Assembly (NCBI GenBank): GCA_016930435.1
Contig: JAFGGQ010000014.1
Span: 1 to 5,476 of the forward strand
Source: a bacterium
GTDB taxonomy: Bacteria; UBP14; UBA6098; JAFGQG01
DNA length: 5,476 nt
Reading direction: 5' to 3'
The notes below the pieces were generated by a model that was given only the letters and a program-made list of their open reading frames with translations, had not been told where the DNA came from and did not search any database. A program made the position numbers and the translations under genes. How positions within the stretch are numbered: the first letter of the stretch is position 1; each line of letters begins with the position of its first letter. Positions 1-5,471 of the stretch are shown piece after piece.

Positions 1-80
1 ATCCACTTAATCCGTAGTGACACATAAAAAATAACACCCCTAGGAATAGGCACTTTCAGAACATTACTGGGAAAGTTGGG

Positions 81-108
81 TTAACAAATCAAAAATATCT
101 TGTATTAT
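81..108 (+). promoter_or_regulatory. Possible sigma70-type promoter of the phosphoesterase gene
   Basis: TTAACA (81-86) and TATTAT (103-108) are separated by 16 bases in a strongly AT-rich stretch upstream of the phosphoesterase start. Both are one or two mismatches from the -35 and -10 consensus. In such AT-rich sequence similar boxes arise easily by chance, and the sigma factor preference of this organism is unknown, so this is a weak call. Confidence 0.3.
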
Positions 109-146
109 TTATATTATTAATAATTTAACCATAATTAGGGTTTGAT

Positions 147-1553
147 ATGAAAAAAGCAATATTGATCTTTTTGACCGTTATTTCGGCTTTGGGTTTGACC
201 AGGGGGGCATCGCTGACGGAGGGGCCCTTTCTGACCTGGGTAACCAATCAGTTTGCCTATGTCAATTTCGTTACAGATGCAGCATGTGTTGCCAGTGTGG
301 ATTATGGTTTATCACCGGCCCTGGACAGGAGCGTTTCGGACGGCGCCGCTACCACAATTCACAATATTCAGCTCACCGGTTTGGAGCCCAACAATAACTA
401 TCGCTACCGGATTGTAGTGGATGGAGCTACCGGACCGGTTTATACTTTTGTGTCGGCGCCTGCCCCACTTACCCGGCGGGATTTCAAGTTCGTAGCTTAT
501 GGGGACACACGAACGGGCCACTATTTTCACGGTGCAATCTGCAACCATATTATGGCCAAAAACCCTGAATTTATCATGCACTCCGGCGACGTAGTGGAGG
601 ATGGCGAGGACAATGGCGACTGGCGCGACTTCTTTGAAATAGTGGCTGAAGACCGGGCGATGGCCTGCAAATACCCCATGTTCTATGCCCTGGGCAATCA
701 TGATGACGAATCCGAATACTTTTACAATATCATGGCATTGCCAGACAATAATCCGGCAGGAACCGAAGCCTATAACTCATGGGATTGGGGCCCCATACAC
801 TTTGTGGCGATAAATACCGAAATCCCTTATGGAACAACGTCACCCCAATATGCCTGGCTGGAAGCTGACCTGGCAGCGGCAGCCGGTAACTATGATTTTA
901 TCGTTGTATTTTTTCACCGGCCACCATACGCTTCCGGGGGACATGGCAGCGAGATAGAAGTTCGCGAGATCATCTCGCCACTGCTCGAGATCTACGGTGT
1001 GGACATAGCCTTCTGCGGCCATAATCATCTCTACGAGCGAACCGTTCCCATTGCCGGAGTAACTTACATCACCAGCGGTGGCGGCGGCGCTCCCCTGGTT
1101 CCCCTTGCACTATGGCAGGACTTCACTGCACACGGTGAGTGCATTTACAATTATTGCATCTGTACTTATACCGCCGCTTCGCGCCAACTTAAAATAGTTA
1201 TGCGTAACCTCCTGGACGAACCTCGCGACAGCGTGATCCTGTCCGCACCAGTGGAAGTAGAAGGCGAGGACATCATCATCCCCCAGGAGTTCAGGCTGTT
1301 TAATCCTTACCCAAATCCATTTAATCGCTCTATTACCATCCCCTTCCATACAACCAGAGATCTGGGCCTGGTAGAATTCAAAATCTACAACCTACAGGGG
1401 GAAACCGTCGAAAAATTTCTGGTATCGGTTAATGCGGCAAATACGGGCCGGGTGATCTGGGATCCCCATCTGAACGATTCACAGGGTCCCAAAAGCGGTA
1501 TTTATTTAGTGAAGGCGGGAGACCAGACCAAAAAACTGGTATTCCTTAAATAA
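147..1553 (+). CDS. Secreted purple-acid-phosphatase-like metallophosphoesterase with T9SS-type C-terminal sorting domain
   Basis: This 468-aa protein is probably a phosphomonoesterase or phosphodiesterase with a two-metal centre, acting outside the cytoplasm or on the cell surface. Residues 1-20 form a Sec signal peptide (MKK, hydrophobic core, small residues near A21). Residues 24-104 resemble the fibronectin III-like N-terminal domain of purple acid phosphatases. Residues 113-350 are a calcineurin-like phosphoesterase domain with all five metal-binding blocks: GDTR (D120), SGD (D148), GNHD (N184, H185), FFHRPPY (H257) and GHNHLYER (H292, H294). The GHxHxYER block is characteristic of purple acid phosphatases, but the usual GDxxY tyrosine is glutamate (E151), so the enzyme may lack the purple Fe(III)-tyrosinate centre. 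Residues 382-468, from NPYPNPFN to GIYLVKAGDQTKKLVFLK, match type A Por/T9SS sorting or FlgD-Ig-like tails. The ATG is preceded by AGGG six bases upstream. The domain calls are secure; the substrate is not known. Confidence 0.93.
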   Translation: MKKAILIFLTVISALGLTRGASLTEGPFLTWVTNQFAYVNFVTDAACVASVDYGLSPALDRSVSDGAATTIHNIQLTGLEPNNNYRYRIVVDGATGPVYTFVSAPAPLTRRDFKFVAYGDTRTGHYFHGAICNHIMAKNPEFIMHSGDVVEDGEDNGDWRDFFEIVAEDRAMACKYPMFYALGNHDDESEYFYNIMALPDNNPAGTEAYNSWDWGPIHFVAINTEIPYGTTSPQYAWLEADLAAAAGNYDFIVVFFHRPPYASGGHGSEIEVREIISPLLEIYGVDIAFCGHNHLYERTVPIAGVTYITSGGGGAPLVPLALWQDFTAHGECIYNYCICTYTAASRQLKIVMRNLLDEPRDSVILSAPVEVEGEDIIIPQEFRLFNPYPNPFNRSITIPFHTTRDLGLVEFKIYNLQGETVEKFLVSVNAANTGRVIWDPHLNDSQGPKSGIYLVKAGDQTKKLVFLK

Positions 1554-1577
1554 AGGATATCTGTACTTTTATCCTTT
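1552..1577 (+). terminator. Weak hairpin after the phosphoesterase stop codon
   Basis: AAAGGATA (1552-1559) and TATCCTTT (1570-1577) form a perfect 8-bp inverted repeat with a 10-base loop, beginning inside the stop codon of the phosphoesterase gene. The stem has only two G-C pairs and is followed by GAATTT rather than a T run, so it would be at best a leaky terminator. It may instead help shield the mRNA 3' end. A perfect -10 box just downstream fits separate transcription of the next gene. Confidence 0.3.
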
Positions 1578-1582
1578 GAATT

Positions 1583-1588
1583 TATAAT
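1583..1588 (+). promoter_or_regulatory. Perfect TATAAT -10 box just upstream of the radical SAM gene
   Basis: TATAAT at 1583-1588 lies 17 bases before the ATG at 1606. No good -35 box is visible at the expected distance (the region around 1560-1567 reads TCTGTACT). If it is used, transcription would start near 1595 and leave a leader of only about 11 bases, which would fit the absence of a Shine-Dalgarno sequence before this gene. Chance occurrence in AT-rich DNA is a real alternative. Confidence 0.35.
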
Positions 1589-1605
1589 ATCCACTTACAG
1601 CCAAA

Positions 1606-2697
1606 ATGGGCAGTTGTAAATATTGCAGCAAAACCTCAACCCTGATCTCTCAGAACTTAGGTTATTGTGTAGATTGCATACGTGACCACTGGGATCTCAT
1701 CAGGGAGAAGGTAATGAAGGTTCATTATTATGCGCGCCGTGAAGCCGGTCTTCCGGTTGAACCCCCTTTTACAGAGGGTGGAGTGGAGTGCGAATACTGC
1801 ATTAATCACTGCAGTATTGGGGAGGGCGAAATTGGGTATTGCGGATTTCGCACTAATCGAGGGGGTATGATGGAGGATCCGGTAGGGGGTTATCTGGATT
1901 GGTATTACAACTCCCTTCCCTTTAGTTGCGTAGCCCATTGGGTCTGTCCGGGCTGTTCCGGAAGCGGATACCCGGAGTTTTCAGGGAGCAAGGGTCCTGA
2001 AATCGGATATAAAAATCTGGGGGTATTTTACCACACCTGCACCTTCAATTGCCTGTTCTGCCTGAACCATTATTATAAGGCCAGTTTCGGGCAGCAGGTC
2101 ACCCCCCAGCAGGTTGTGGACAAAATTGATGAGCGAACCAATTGTATCTGTTTTTATGGCGGAGACCCAGCTTCCCAGATAACCCATGCCCTCAGGACCG
2201 CACGATTGGCGCGCGCTAAAAACCGCCATTTGCGGATCTGCTGGGAAACCAATGGCTCTTCCAGCCCGGGCTACATTAAAAGAATGCTTGAATTATCATT
2301 GGAAAGCGGTGGAATTTTAAAAATCGATTTAAAGGCTTGGAATGAGAATTTAAACCTTGCCATCTGCGGGGTATCCAATAGAAATACCCTGGTCAACCTC
2401 GAGTATGCCAGCAGCCTGATGAACCGCCGAGAGGATCCACCATTAATCATGGTCAGCACGCCGCTTGTACCGGGTTACATTGATTCAAAGGAAATCCGGG
2501 GTATAACCCGGTTCATAGCAAGGCTGAATCCCGAAATCCCCTATAGCCTGCTGGCTTATCATCCGGCCCATGTACTTGTGGATCTCCCCGCGACGTGCAA
2601 GGAGCATGCCCGGCAAGCCAGGGAAATAGCCCTTGAAGAAGGCCTGAAACACGTCGTTATTGAAAACAGAGCCATCTTAAAAGCAGAAAGGTACTGA
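1606..2697 (+). CDS. Radical SAM protein of the PflA/AmrS-like (COG1180) type with N-terminal zinc-ribbon-like segment
   Basis: This 363-aa protein should bind a [4Fe-4S] cluster and cleave S-adenosylmethionine to generate a radical; its substrate or partner is unknown. The cluster motif CxxxCxxC is at C145, C149 and C152 (CTFNCLFC). Downstream hallmarks of the pyruvate-formate-lyase-activating/AmrS group follow: YGGDP (184-188), WETNG (213-217), KIDLKAW (239-245), TPLVPGYID (285-293) and YHPAH (318-322). Before the radical SAM domain, C62xxC65xxxC69 and GYCGFRxNRGG (77-87) match the N-terminal block of COG1180 proteins such as the AmmeMemoRadiSam enzyme. An additional ribbon, C4xxC7 and C21xxC24, and three more cysteines (108, 114, 117) precede it. 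The ATG at 1606 is the first possible start: TAA lies in frame at 1585-1587 and the ribbon begins immediately after. No Shine-Dalgarno sequence is visible. No glycyl-radical enzyme or Memo/AMMECR1 partner is encoded in this window, so specific gene names are not justified. Confidence 0.9.
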   Translation: MGSCKYCSKTSTLISQNLGYCVDCIRDHWDLIREKVMKVHYYARREAGLPVEPPFTEGGVECEYCINHCSIGEGEIGYCGFRTNRGGMMEDPVGGYLDWYYNSLPFSCVAHWVCPGCSGSGYPEFSGSKGPEIGYKNLGVFYHTCTFNCLFCLNHYYKASFGQQVTPQQVVDKIDERTNCICFYGGDPASQITHALRTARLARAKNRHLRICWETNGSSSPGYIKRMLELSLESGGILKIDLKAWNENLNLAICGVSNRNTLVNLEYASSLMNRREDPPLIMVSTPLVPGYIDSKEIRGITRFIARLNPEIPYSLLAYHPAHVLVDLPATCKEHARQAREIALEEGLKHVVIENRAILKAERY

Positions 2698-2753
2698 GCC
2701 GGTGTCTTTGGGCACTTGAATAGTCCTTGAACCCGTAAAATGCAGTTAATAAT

Positions 2754-2786
2754 GTTGAATATAAGTTGAATATTTGATGAACATGT
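2754..2786. repeat. Three tandem, helically phased 11-bp repeats
   Basis: GTTGAATATAA (2754-2764), GTTGAATATTT (2765-2775) and GATGAACATGT (2776-2786) follow each other without gaps. The first nine bases are identical in units one and two, and unit three keeps seven of nine. The period of 11 bp is close to one turn of DNA. This might be a protein-binding array or intrinsically curved DNA, or a slippage product in AT-rich sequence. Confidence 0.5.
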
Positions 2787-2870
2787 ATTTGTGAGTATTA
2801 CGAATTGTGCAAAAAAATGCAAATTTTATTACGAAGTTGATATTCGAATATTCTGTTTTCTGATATTTCA

Positions 2871-2915
2871 GGCATTATAGTTAATTTCAACTTCATTAAC
2901 GGGTTAAATAATGCC
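2871..2915. terminator. Hairpin between the convergent genes, possible bidirectional 3' structure
   Basis: GGCATTAT (2871-2878) pairs perfectly with ATAATGCC (2908-2915). Pairing can continue inward as TTAA (2881-2884) with TTAA (2904-2907) after a two-base bulge, or as GTTAA (2880-2884) with TTAAC (2896-2900). Its position between two converging genes suits a shared terminator or mRNA end-protecting structure, but there is no T run on either side, so this is not a canonical intrinsic terminator. Confidence 0.3.
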
Positions 2916-2942
2916 GAATCATTCAAATCATAAGCAAACCGG

Positions 2943-2959
2943 TTATCAGCCGTTGATAA
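2943..2959 (-). terminator. Small hairpin 32 bases past the DUF362 stop
   Basis: TTATCA (2943-2948) and TGATAA (2954-2959) are a perfect 6-bp inverted repeat with a 5-base loop. Read on the minus strand it lies 32 bases downstream of the DUF362 stop codon and is followed by CCGGTTTGCTT, which is a poor U-tract. It may contribute to termination of the minus-strand transcript, but the evidence is weak. Confidence 0.2.
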
Positions 2960-2991
2960 TAGTTGGGCGGGTGGGTGAGCTTTCTGCAAAG

Positions 2992-4116
2992 TTAGCGCAT
3001 AAATTTGGCGGCCAGGCTCCTCTTCAAATAGAGGGCGCCCTGGGGACATACCTCCGAACAGCAGAAGCAAGAGATGCATTTGTGGTAGTTGAAGCGGGGA
3101 TAGTTATCTACCATAGTAATTGCTTCAACCGGACAGCTTTTTGCGCATGTTTGGCAGGAATTACAGAGGTTTTTCTGTAGATAGGGCCTTACCCATACAA
3201 GGGGAGCGAAGAGGTTAATTACCCAGCGGGGGACGAGGGAGAACTGGGGGTTTTTGGGGAATCGAAAATCATCAATGTCGAATTCCTCGGGCTTTGCTCC
3301 CAGTATATGGATTTGGTATGGGTCGGTATTCCCGGCCTGAAGCTTTTCTGCGGATTCCAGGGTAGAGATAGTGCGTTTTTTCCGGTTCACAAGTTCTAAA
3401 GCAACTTTATCAAGTGCGACTCCGTCTTCGCTGAGCAGGAGGGCTCCGATCTTCCGGGTGCGTCCACCACTGGGACCATTACCGTCCATTCCTTCCACAG
3501 CATCCATAATATTAAGAGTAGGTTTAACCGCCATATAGACATGCACCGTGAATTCGCTGAAATCCTTCATGTAAGGGTATTTTTTATGGTATCCGGCTTT
3601 TTGAAAGCCGGGGATCAAGCCGTAAGTGTTTTTTATCGCTCCGGTAAATATAGTAAGTGAATGGGTTTTCAGTTTGGAAAGACTGATAAGTTTATCAAAG
3701 CGGTCCAGTACCCGGGTGAGAAAGAATTCCCGCTCCCCATGCTGTACACTCCGTGAACCGGCTTCACGTAAATTAACCAACTCCAGGTTCAACCTTCGGG
3801 CCACATCGGCCATGCCGGTAATCTCGTAAACACTATTGATATCATAACCGGTCCCGCCGGGACCATCGCCAATCGCGGGGGTTGCGCCAGCTTCCAAAAC
3901 AAGTTCCGCTACCCCTTCAACTACTGAAGGATGAGTGGTAACATTAAATTCCGGAGACTTTGGCATTAATAAATTTGGTTTAAGCAATACCCTCTGGCCC
4001 GGGGAAATAAATGATGAAATCCCGCCAAGTTGCCGGAAACCTTCAACAAGACGGGACTTTATTTCATCCTTATTATAATTATCTGCTTTTAGCAGAATAA
4101 CGGTACTGGTATCCAC
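2992..4116 (-). CDS. DUF362 domain protein with C-terminal 2x[4Fe-4S] ferredoxin domain
   Basis: This 374-aa iron-sulfur protein belongs to the widespread DUF362 family, whose biochemical role is not settled. The DUF362 domain covers about residues 5-275 and shows KPN (46-48), GDGPGG (83-88), SKLKTH (147-152), KNTYG (162-166) and MDAVEGMDGNGPSGG (204-218). The last 60 residues are a bacterial-type ferredoxin domain with two complete CxxCxxCxxxCP motifs: C318, C321, C324, C328 and C347, C350, C353, C357, so two [4Fe-4S] clusters are expected, suggesting electron transfer. An extra cysteine (C352) lies in the second motif. There is no signal peptide, so it should be cytoplasmic. I place the start at GTG 4116 because GGAAGA (4128-4123 on the minus strand) is then six bases upstream; an in-frame GTG at 4122 touches that site directly. 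The gene starts 20 bases after the stop of the upstream HTH-like gene, which suggests co-transcription. Confidence 0.9.
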   Translation of the reverse strand: MDTSTVILLKADNYNKDEIKSRLVEGFRQLGGISSFISPGQRVLLKPNLLMPKSPEFNVTTHPSVVEGVAELVLEAGATPAIGDGPGGTGYDINSVYEITGMADVARRLNLELVNLREAGSRSVQHGEREFFLTRVLDRFDKLISLSKLKTHSLTIFTGAIKNTYGLIPGFQKAGYHKKYPYMKDFSEFTVHVYMAVKPTLNIMDAVEGMDGNGPSGGRTRKIGALLLSEDGVALDKVALELVNRKKRTISTLESAEKLQAGNTDPYQIHILGAKPEEFDIDDFRFPKNPQFSLVPRWVINLFAPLVWVRPYLQKNLCNSCQTCAKSCPVEAITMVDNYPRFNYHKCISCFCCSEVCPQGALYLKRSLAAKFMR

Positions 4117-4122
4117 AAACAC

Positions 4123-4128
4123 TCTTCC
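4123..4128 (-). promoter_or_regulatory. Ribosome binding site that decides the DUF362 start
   Basis: On the minus strand GGAAGA lies six bases before GTG 4116 and zero bases before GTG 4122. Normal spacing favours the inner GTG, which shortens the protein by two residues and loses no conserved sequence. Confidence 0.5.
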
Positions 4129-4136
4129 GGTTAAAA

Positions 4137-4853
4137 CTATTTGCTGCTCTTGGGCGTTTTTAGTAAATTCCAGGCATTCCGGAAGGGTGCATATTTACTC
4201 GGAAGGGTTCCTCTACCCTCCGATTTCTTACGATAGGGTATATATCTATCCTTAAGGGTTATCAGGGTGAGATGCTTGATCATTTCATAGGGAATGATAT
4301 AATAAGTGAGCTTTTCACCCTTGAGATTGAGTACGAAAATTGAGAAATCATAATGCCCTTCAGGAATGGCAAATCTATAATAAACACTGGGTTTCCGCTT
4401 CTTAGGAATATGATAAATAGTCTGCGTGTCGGTTCCCGCAATGTTTACATAGTATCCATTTATGAAAACCTTAAGCCTTCCCGACAGAAGGGGTTCTACT
4501 TCTACCTTAAGGCCCTCTTTTCGAGCAGTACCGAGCACCTTCTTTGTGTAGAACATCTTTTTCCAGCTTCGCTTTTTTCCGATATCCTTGTAATCCTTTA
4601 TCCTTTTATCGATATCGGTGTACTTTTTTAGGGTCTTTTCATGTTTACGAACCCTTCTTTTTTCCTGTACCTGTCCGTATGCTTTTCCGAAAAAAGAGTA
4701 ATAAAGCCCGGCAGCATTCTGGCGGGAAAAACCAAAATATTCCCCGATCTCCTCCAGGGTTTTCAGGTTATTAACCATTTGCTTGAATTTGGCGAATCCC
4801 CCCATGTCTTTGTACTTCTGGTCGAACCTTTCCTTTTTTTGTTCGGGAGTCAT
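4137..4853 (-). CDS. Uncharacterised basic protein with helix-turn-helix-like segment
   Basis: I do not recognise this 238-aa protein. It is very rich in lysine and arginine (38 Lys and 15 Arg), concentrated in residues 61-115, which suggests nucleic-acid binding. Residues 30-55 (LKTLEEIGEYFGFSRQNAAG and onward) read as a helix-turn-helix: an 'EIGEYFGFSRQ' helix-turn followed by a recognition helix. Residues 112-200 look like alternating beta strands, including YYRFAIPEGHYDFSIFVLNL and TYYIIPYEMI, a pattern that reminds me of the core of PD-(D/E)XK-like nuclease relatives; I cannot place the ExK motif, so that is only a suggestion. There are no membrane segments and no signal peptide. I choose ATG 4853 over GTG 4862 because GAGGTGA (4865-4859 on the minus strand) is an excellent Shine-Dalgarno five bases before the ATG, and the GTG lies inside it. 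It follows the 175-aa gene by 37 bases and precedes DUF362 by 20. Confidence 0.75.
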   Translation of the reverse strand: MTPEQKKERFDQKYKDMGGFAKFKQMVNNLKTLEEIGEYFGFSRQNAAGLYYSFFGKAYGQVQEKRRVRKHEKTLKKYTDIDKRIKDYKDIGKKRSWKKMFYTKKVLGTARKEGLKVEVEPLLSGRLKVFINGYYVNIAGTDTQTIYHIPKKRKPSVYYRFAIPEGHYDFSIFVLNLKGEKLTYYIIPYEMIKHLTLITLKDRYIPYRKKSEGRGTLPSKYAPFRNAWNLLKTPKSSK

Positions 4854-4858
4854 AGGAT

Positions 4859-4865
4859 TCACCTC
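4859..4865 (-). promoter_or_regulatory. Strong Shine-Dalgarno that sets the start of the HTH-like gene
   Basis: GAGGTGA on the minus strand is complementary to the 16S rRNA 3' end over seven bases and sits five bases before ATG 4853. The in-frame GTG at 4862 is part of this site, so it is unlikely to be the real start although it gives a longer reading frame. Confidence 0.7.
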
Positions 4866-4890
4866 GCTTTTTCGTTTTAATAATGTTAAT

Positions 4891-5418
4891 CTAACCTTTA
4901 TGTAAAAAGTGAGAGGCCACGGAAGCTACCCAACTTCGCTCCCGATTTGAACCTCTAACTCTGAAATATTTTTTATAGGGCTCATCCCGTAACACACCAG
5001 TATAATCACTCCTGAAATCGCCATGAATACTGTACCCGATATAAGCTATTTTATGCTTGAAAAAATCAACTGCTGTCATTGCCCTTACTTTTTTGTCAAT
5101 TGAAAACGTCCTGGTCGTATTAACAGGATACATAATATTTGACAAGTCTTCAAAATTGAAAACACAATGAGCAGCTTTCGTTTGGCTGATATTCAAGCTT
5201 TCAACTTCATGATCAGGATTTAAAAAAATGGCCCTATTTGTGTTAGAATCCAACCCGTCGCTGCATATTTTACTGAAATGCCCGTAGATACCCGCTTTAC
5301 ATTGATAAGAACCATCTTTGAAACCCGCCCAAAGGACCGAAATAGACTCCGAAAAGGCACTTCGAGTAGTTTCTATCGGGAATCTATAAGCATCTTGTTT
5401 TACAATAAGTAAGTCCAT
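4891..5418 (-). CDS. Uncharacterised 175-aa protein
   Basis: I do not recognise this protein and assign no function. It has no signal peptide, membrane segment, clear catalytic motif or CxxC pair; its cysteines (residues 40, 52 and 85) are scattered. The composition is that of a mixed alpha/beta soluble protein. Visible stretches that could be used for profile searches are RFPIETTRSAFSE (12-24), VLWAGFKDGSY (28-38), KIAYIGYSIHGDF (123-135) and SNRERSWVASVASHFL (157-172), the last a likely C-terminal helix. The start ATG 5418 is preceded by only a weak Shine-Dalgarno-like GAGAA seven bases upstream; a possible ATG further upstream runs into a stop almost at once, so no longer version exists. 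The gene is first in a same-strand series with the HTH-like gene (37-base gap) and DUF362. Coding status rests on the 528-base open frame and sensible protein composition. Confidence 0.65.
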   Translation of the reverse strand: MDLLIVKQDAYRFPIETTRSAFSESISVLWAGFKDGSYQCKAGIYGHFSKICSDGLDSNTNRAIFLNPDHEVESLNISQTKAAHCVFNFEDLSNIMYPVNTTRTFSIDKKVRAMTAVDFFKHKIAYIGYSIHGDFRSDYTGVLRDEPYKKYFRVRGSNRERSWVASVASHFLHKG

Positions 5419-5438
5419 TTTTATTCTCAGGATTTTGC

Positions 5439-5471
5439 TTTACATTGCTGTTTTTTTCATACCAATGTAAA
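5439..5471. promoter_or_regulatory. Perfect 9-bp inverted repeat upstream of the 175-aa gene, possible operator
   Basis: TTTACATTG (5439-5447) and CAATGTAAA (5463-5471) are exact reverse complements separated by 15 bases. Arm centres are 24 bp apart, a little over two helical turns, which suits a dimeric regulator. It ends 20 bases upstream of ATG 5418, where a promoter or leader would lie. It could also be a hairpin closing a transcript that crosses the right edge. No T run follows on the minus strand, which favours an operator or leader element. Confidence 0.4.

Larger units (their letters stand above)
2698..2991. other. Non-coding convergent intergenic region
   Basis: This 294-base stretch lies between the stop codons of the converging radical SAM (+) and DUF362 (-) genes and is markedly AT-rich in its first two thirds. 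I see no credible gene: short ORFs here run into the DUF362 coding sequence on the other frame or strand and show no recognisable motif. It holds three phased 11-bp repeats (2754-2786), a 12-bp palindrome (2840-2851), an 8-bp inverted repeat pair (2833-2840 with 2887-2894), a GC-capped hairpin (2871-2915) and a short hairpin near the DUF362 stop (2943-2959). No hairpin is followed by a clear T run in either direction, so where either transcript ends cannot be read from the sequence. Confidence 0.6.

Noticed and set aside
312-1349. Minus-strand open frames within the phosphoesterase gene
   Set aside because: All conserved phosphatase motifs lie in the plus-strand frame; the others are shadows.
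1-1597. ATCCACTTA occurs both at 1-9 and at 1589-1597, ahead of two genes
   Set aside because: A 9-base match without flanking similarity and at different distances from the starts is likely chance.
1606-2697. Naming the radical SAM gene pflA or amrS
   Set aside because: The motifs fit the broad COG1180 group, but no glycyl-radical enzyme or AmmeMemoRadiSam partner gene is in the window and the N-terminus differs.
2559-3079. Two overlapping minus-strand open frames across the intergenic region
   Set aside because: One runs antisense into the radical SAM C-terminus and the other overlaps the end of DUF362 in another frame. Neither has a plausible ribosome binding site or recognisable composition.
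2911-3180. Open frame of 89 codons on the plus strand
   Set aside because: It lies mostly antisense to the ferredoxin domain of the DUF362 gene, whose cysteine motifs prove the minus-strand frame. It has no motif of its own.
4180-4208. CGGAAGGGT repeated at 4180 and 4200, followed by ACCCTCCG
   Set aside because: It lies within the coding sequence of the HTH-like gene, the 20-base period is not a codon multiple, and only two copies are present; no evidence for a functional repeat or CRISPR.
4353-4880. Three plus-strand open frames opposite the HTH-like gene
   Set aside because: They are phenylalanine- and serine-rich mirror frames of a lysine-rich gene. The minus-strand frame has an excellent Shine-Dalgarno and fits between its neighbours.
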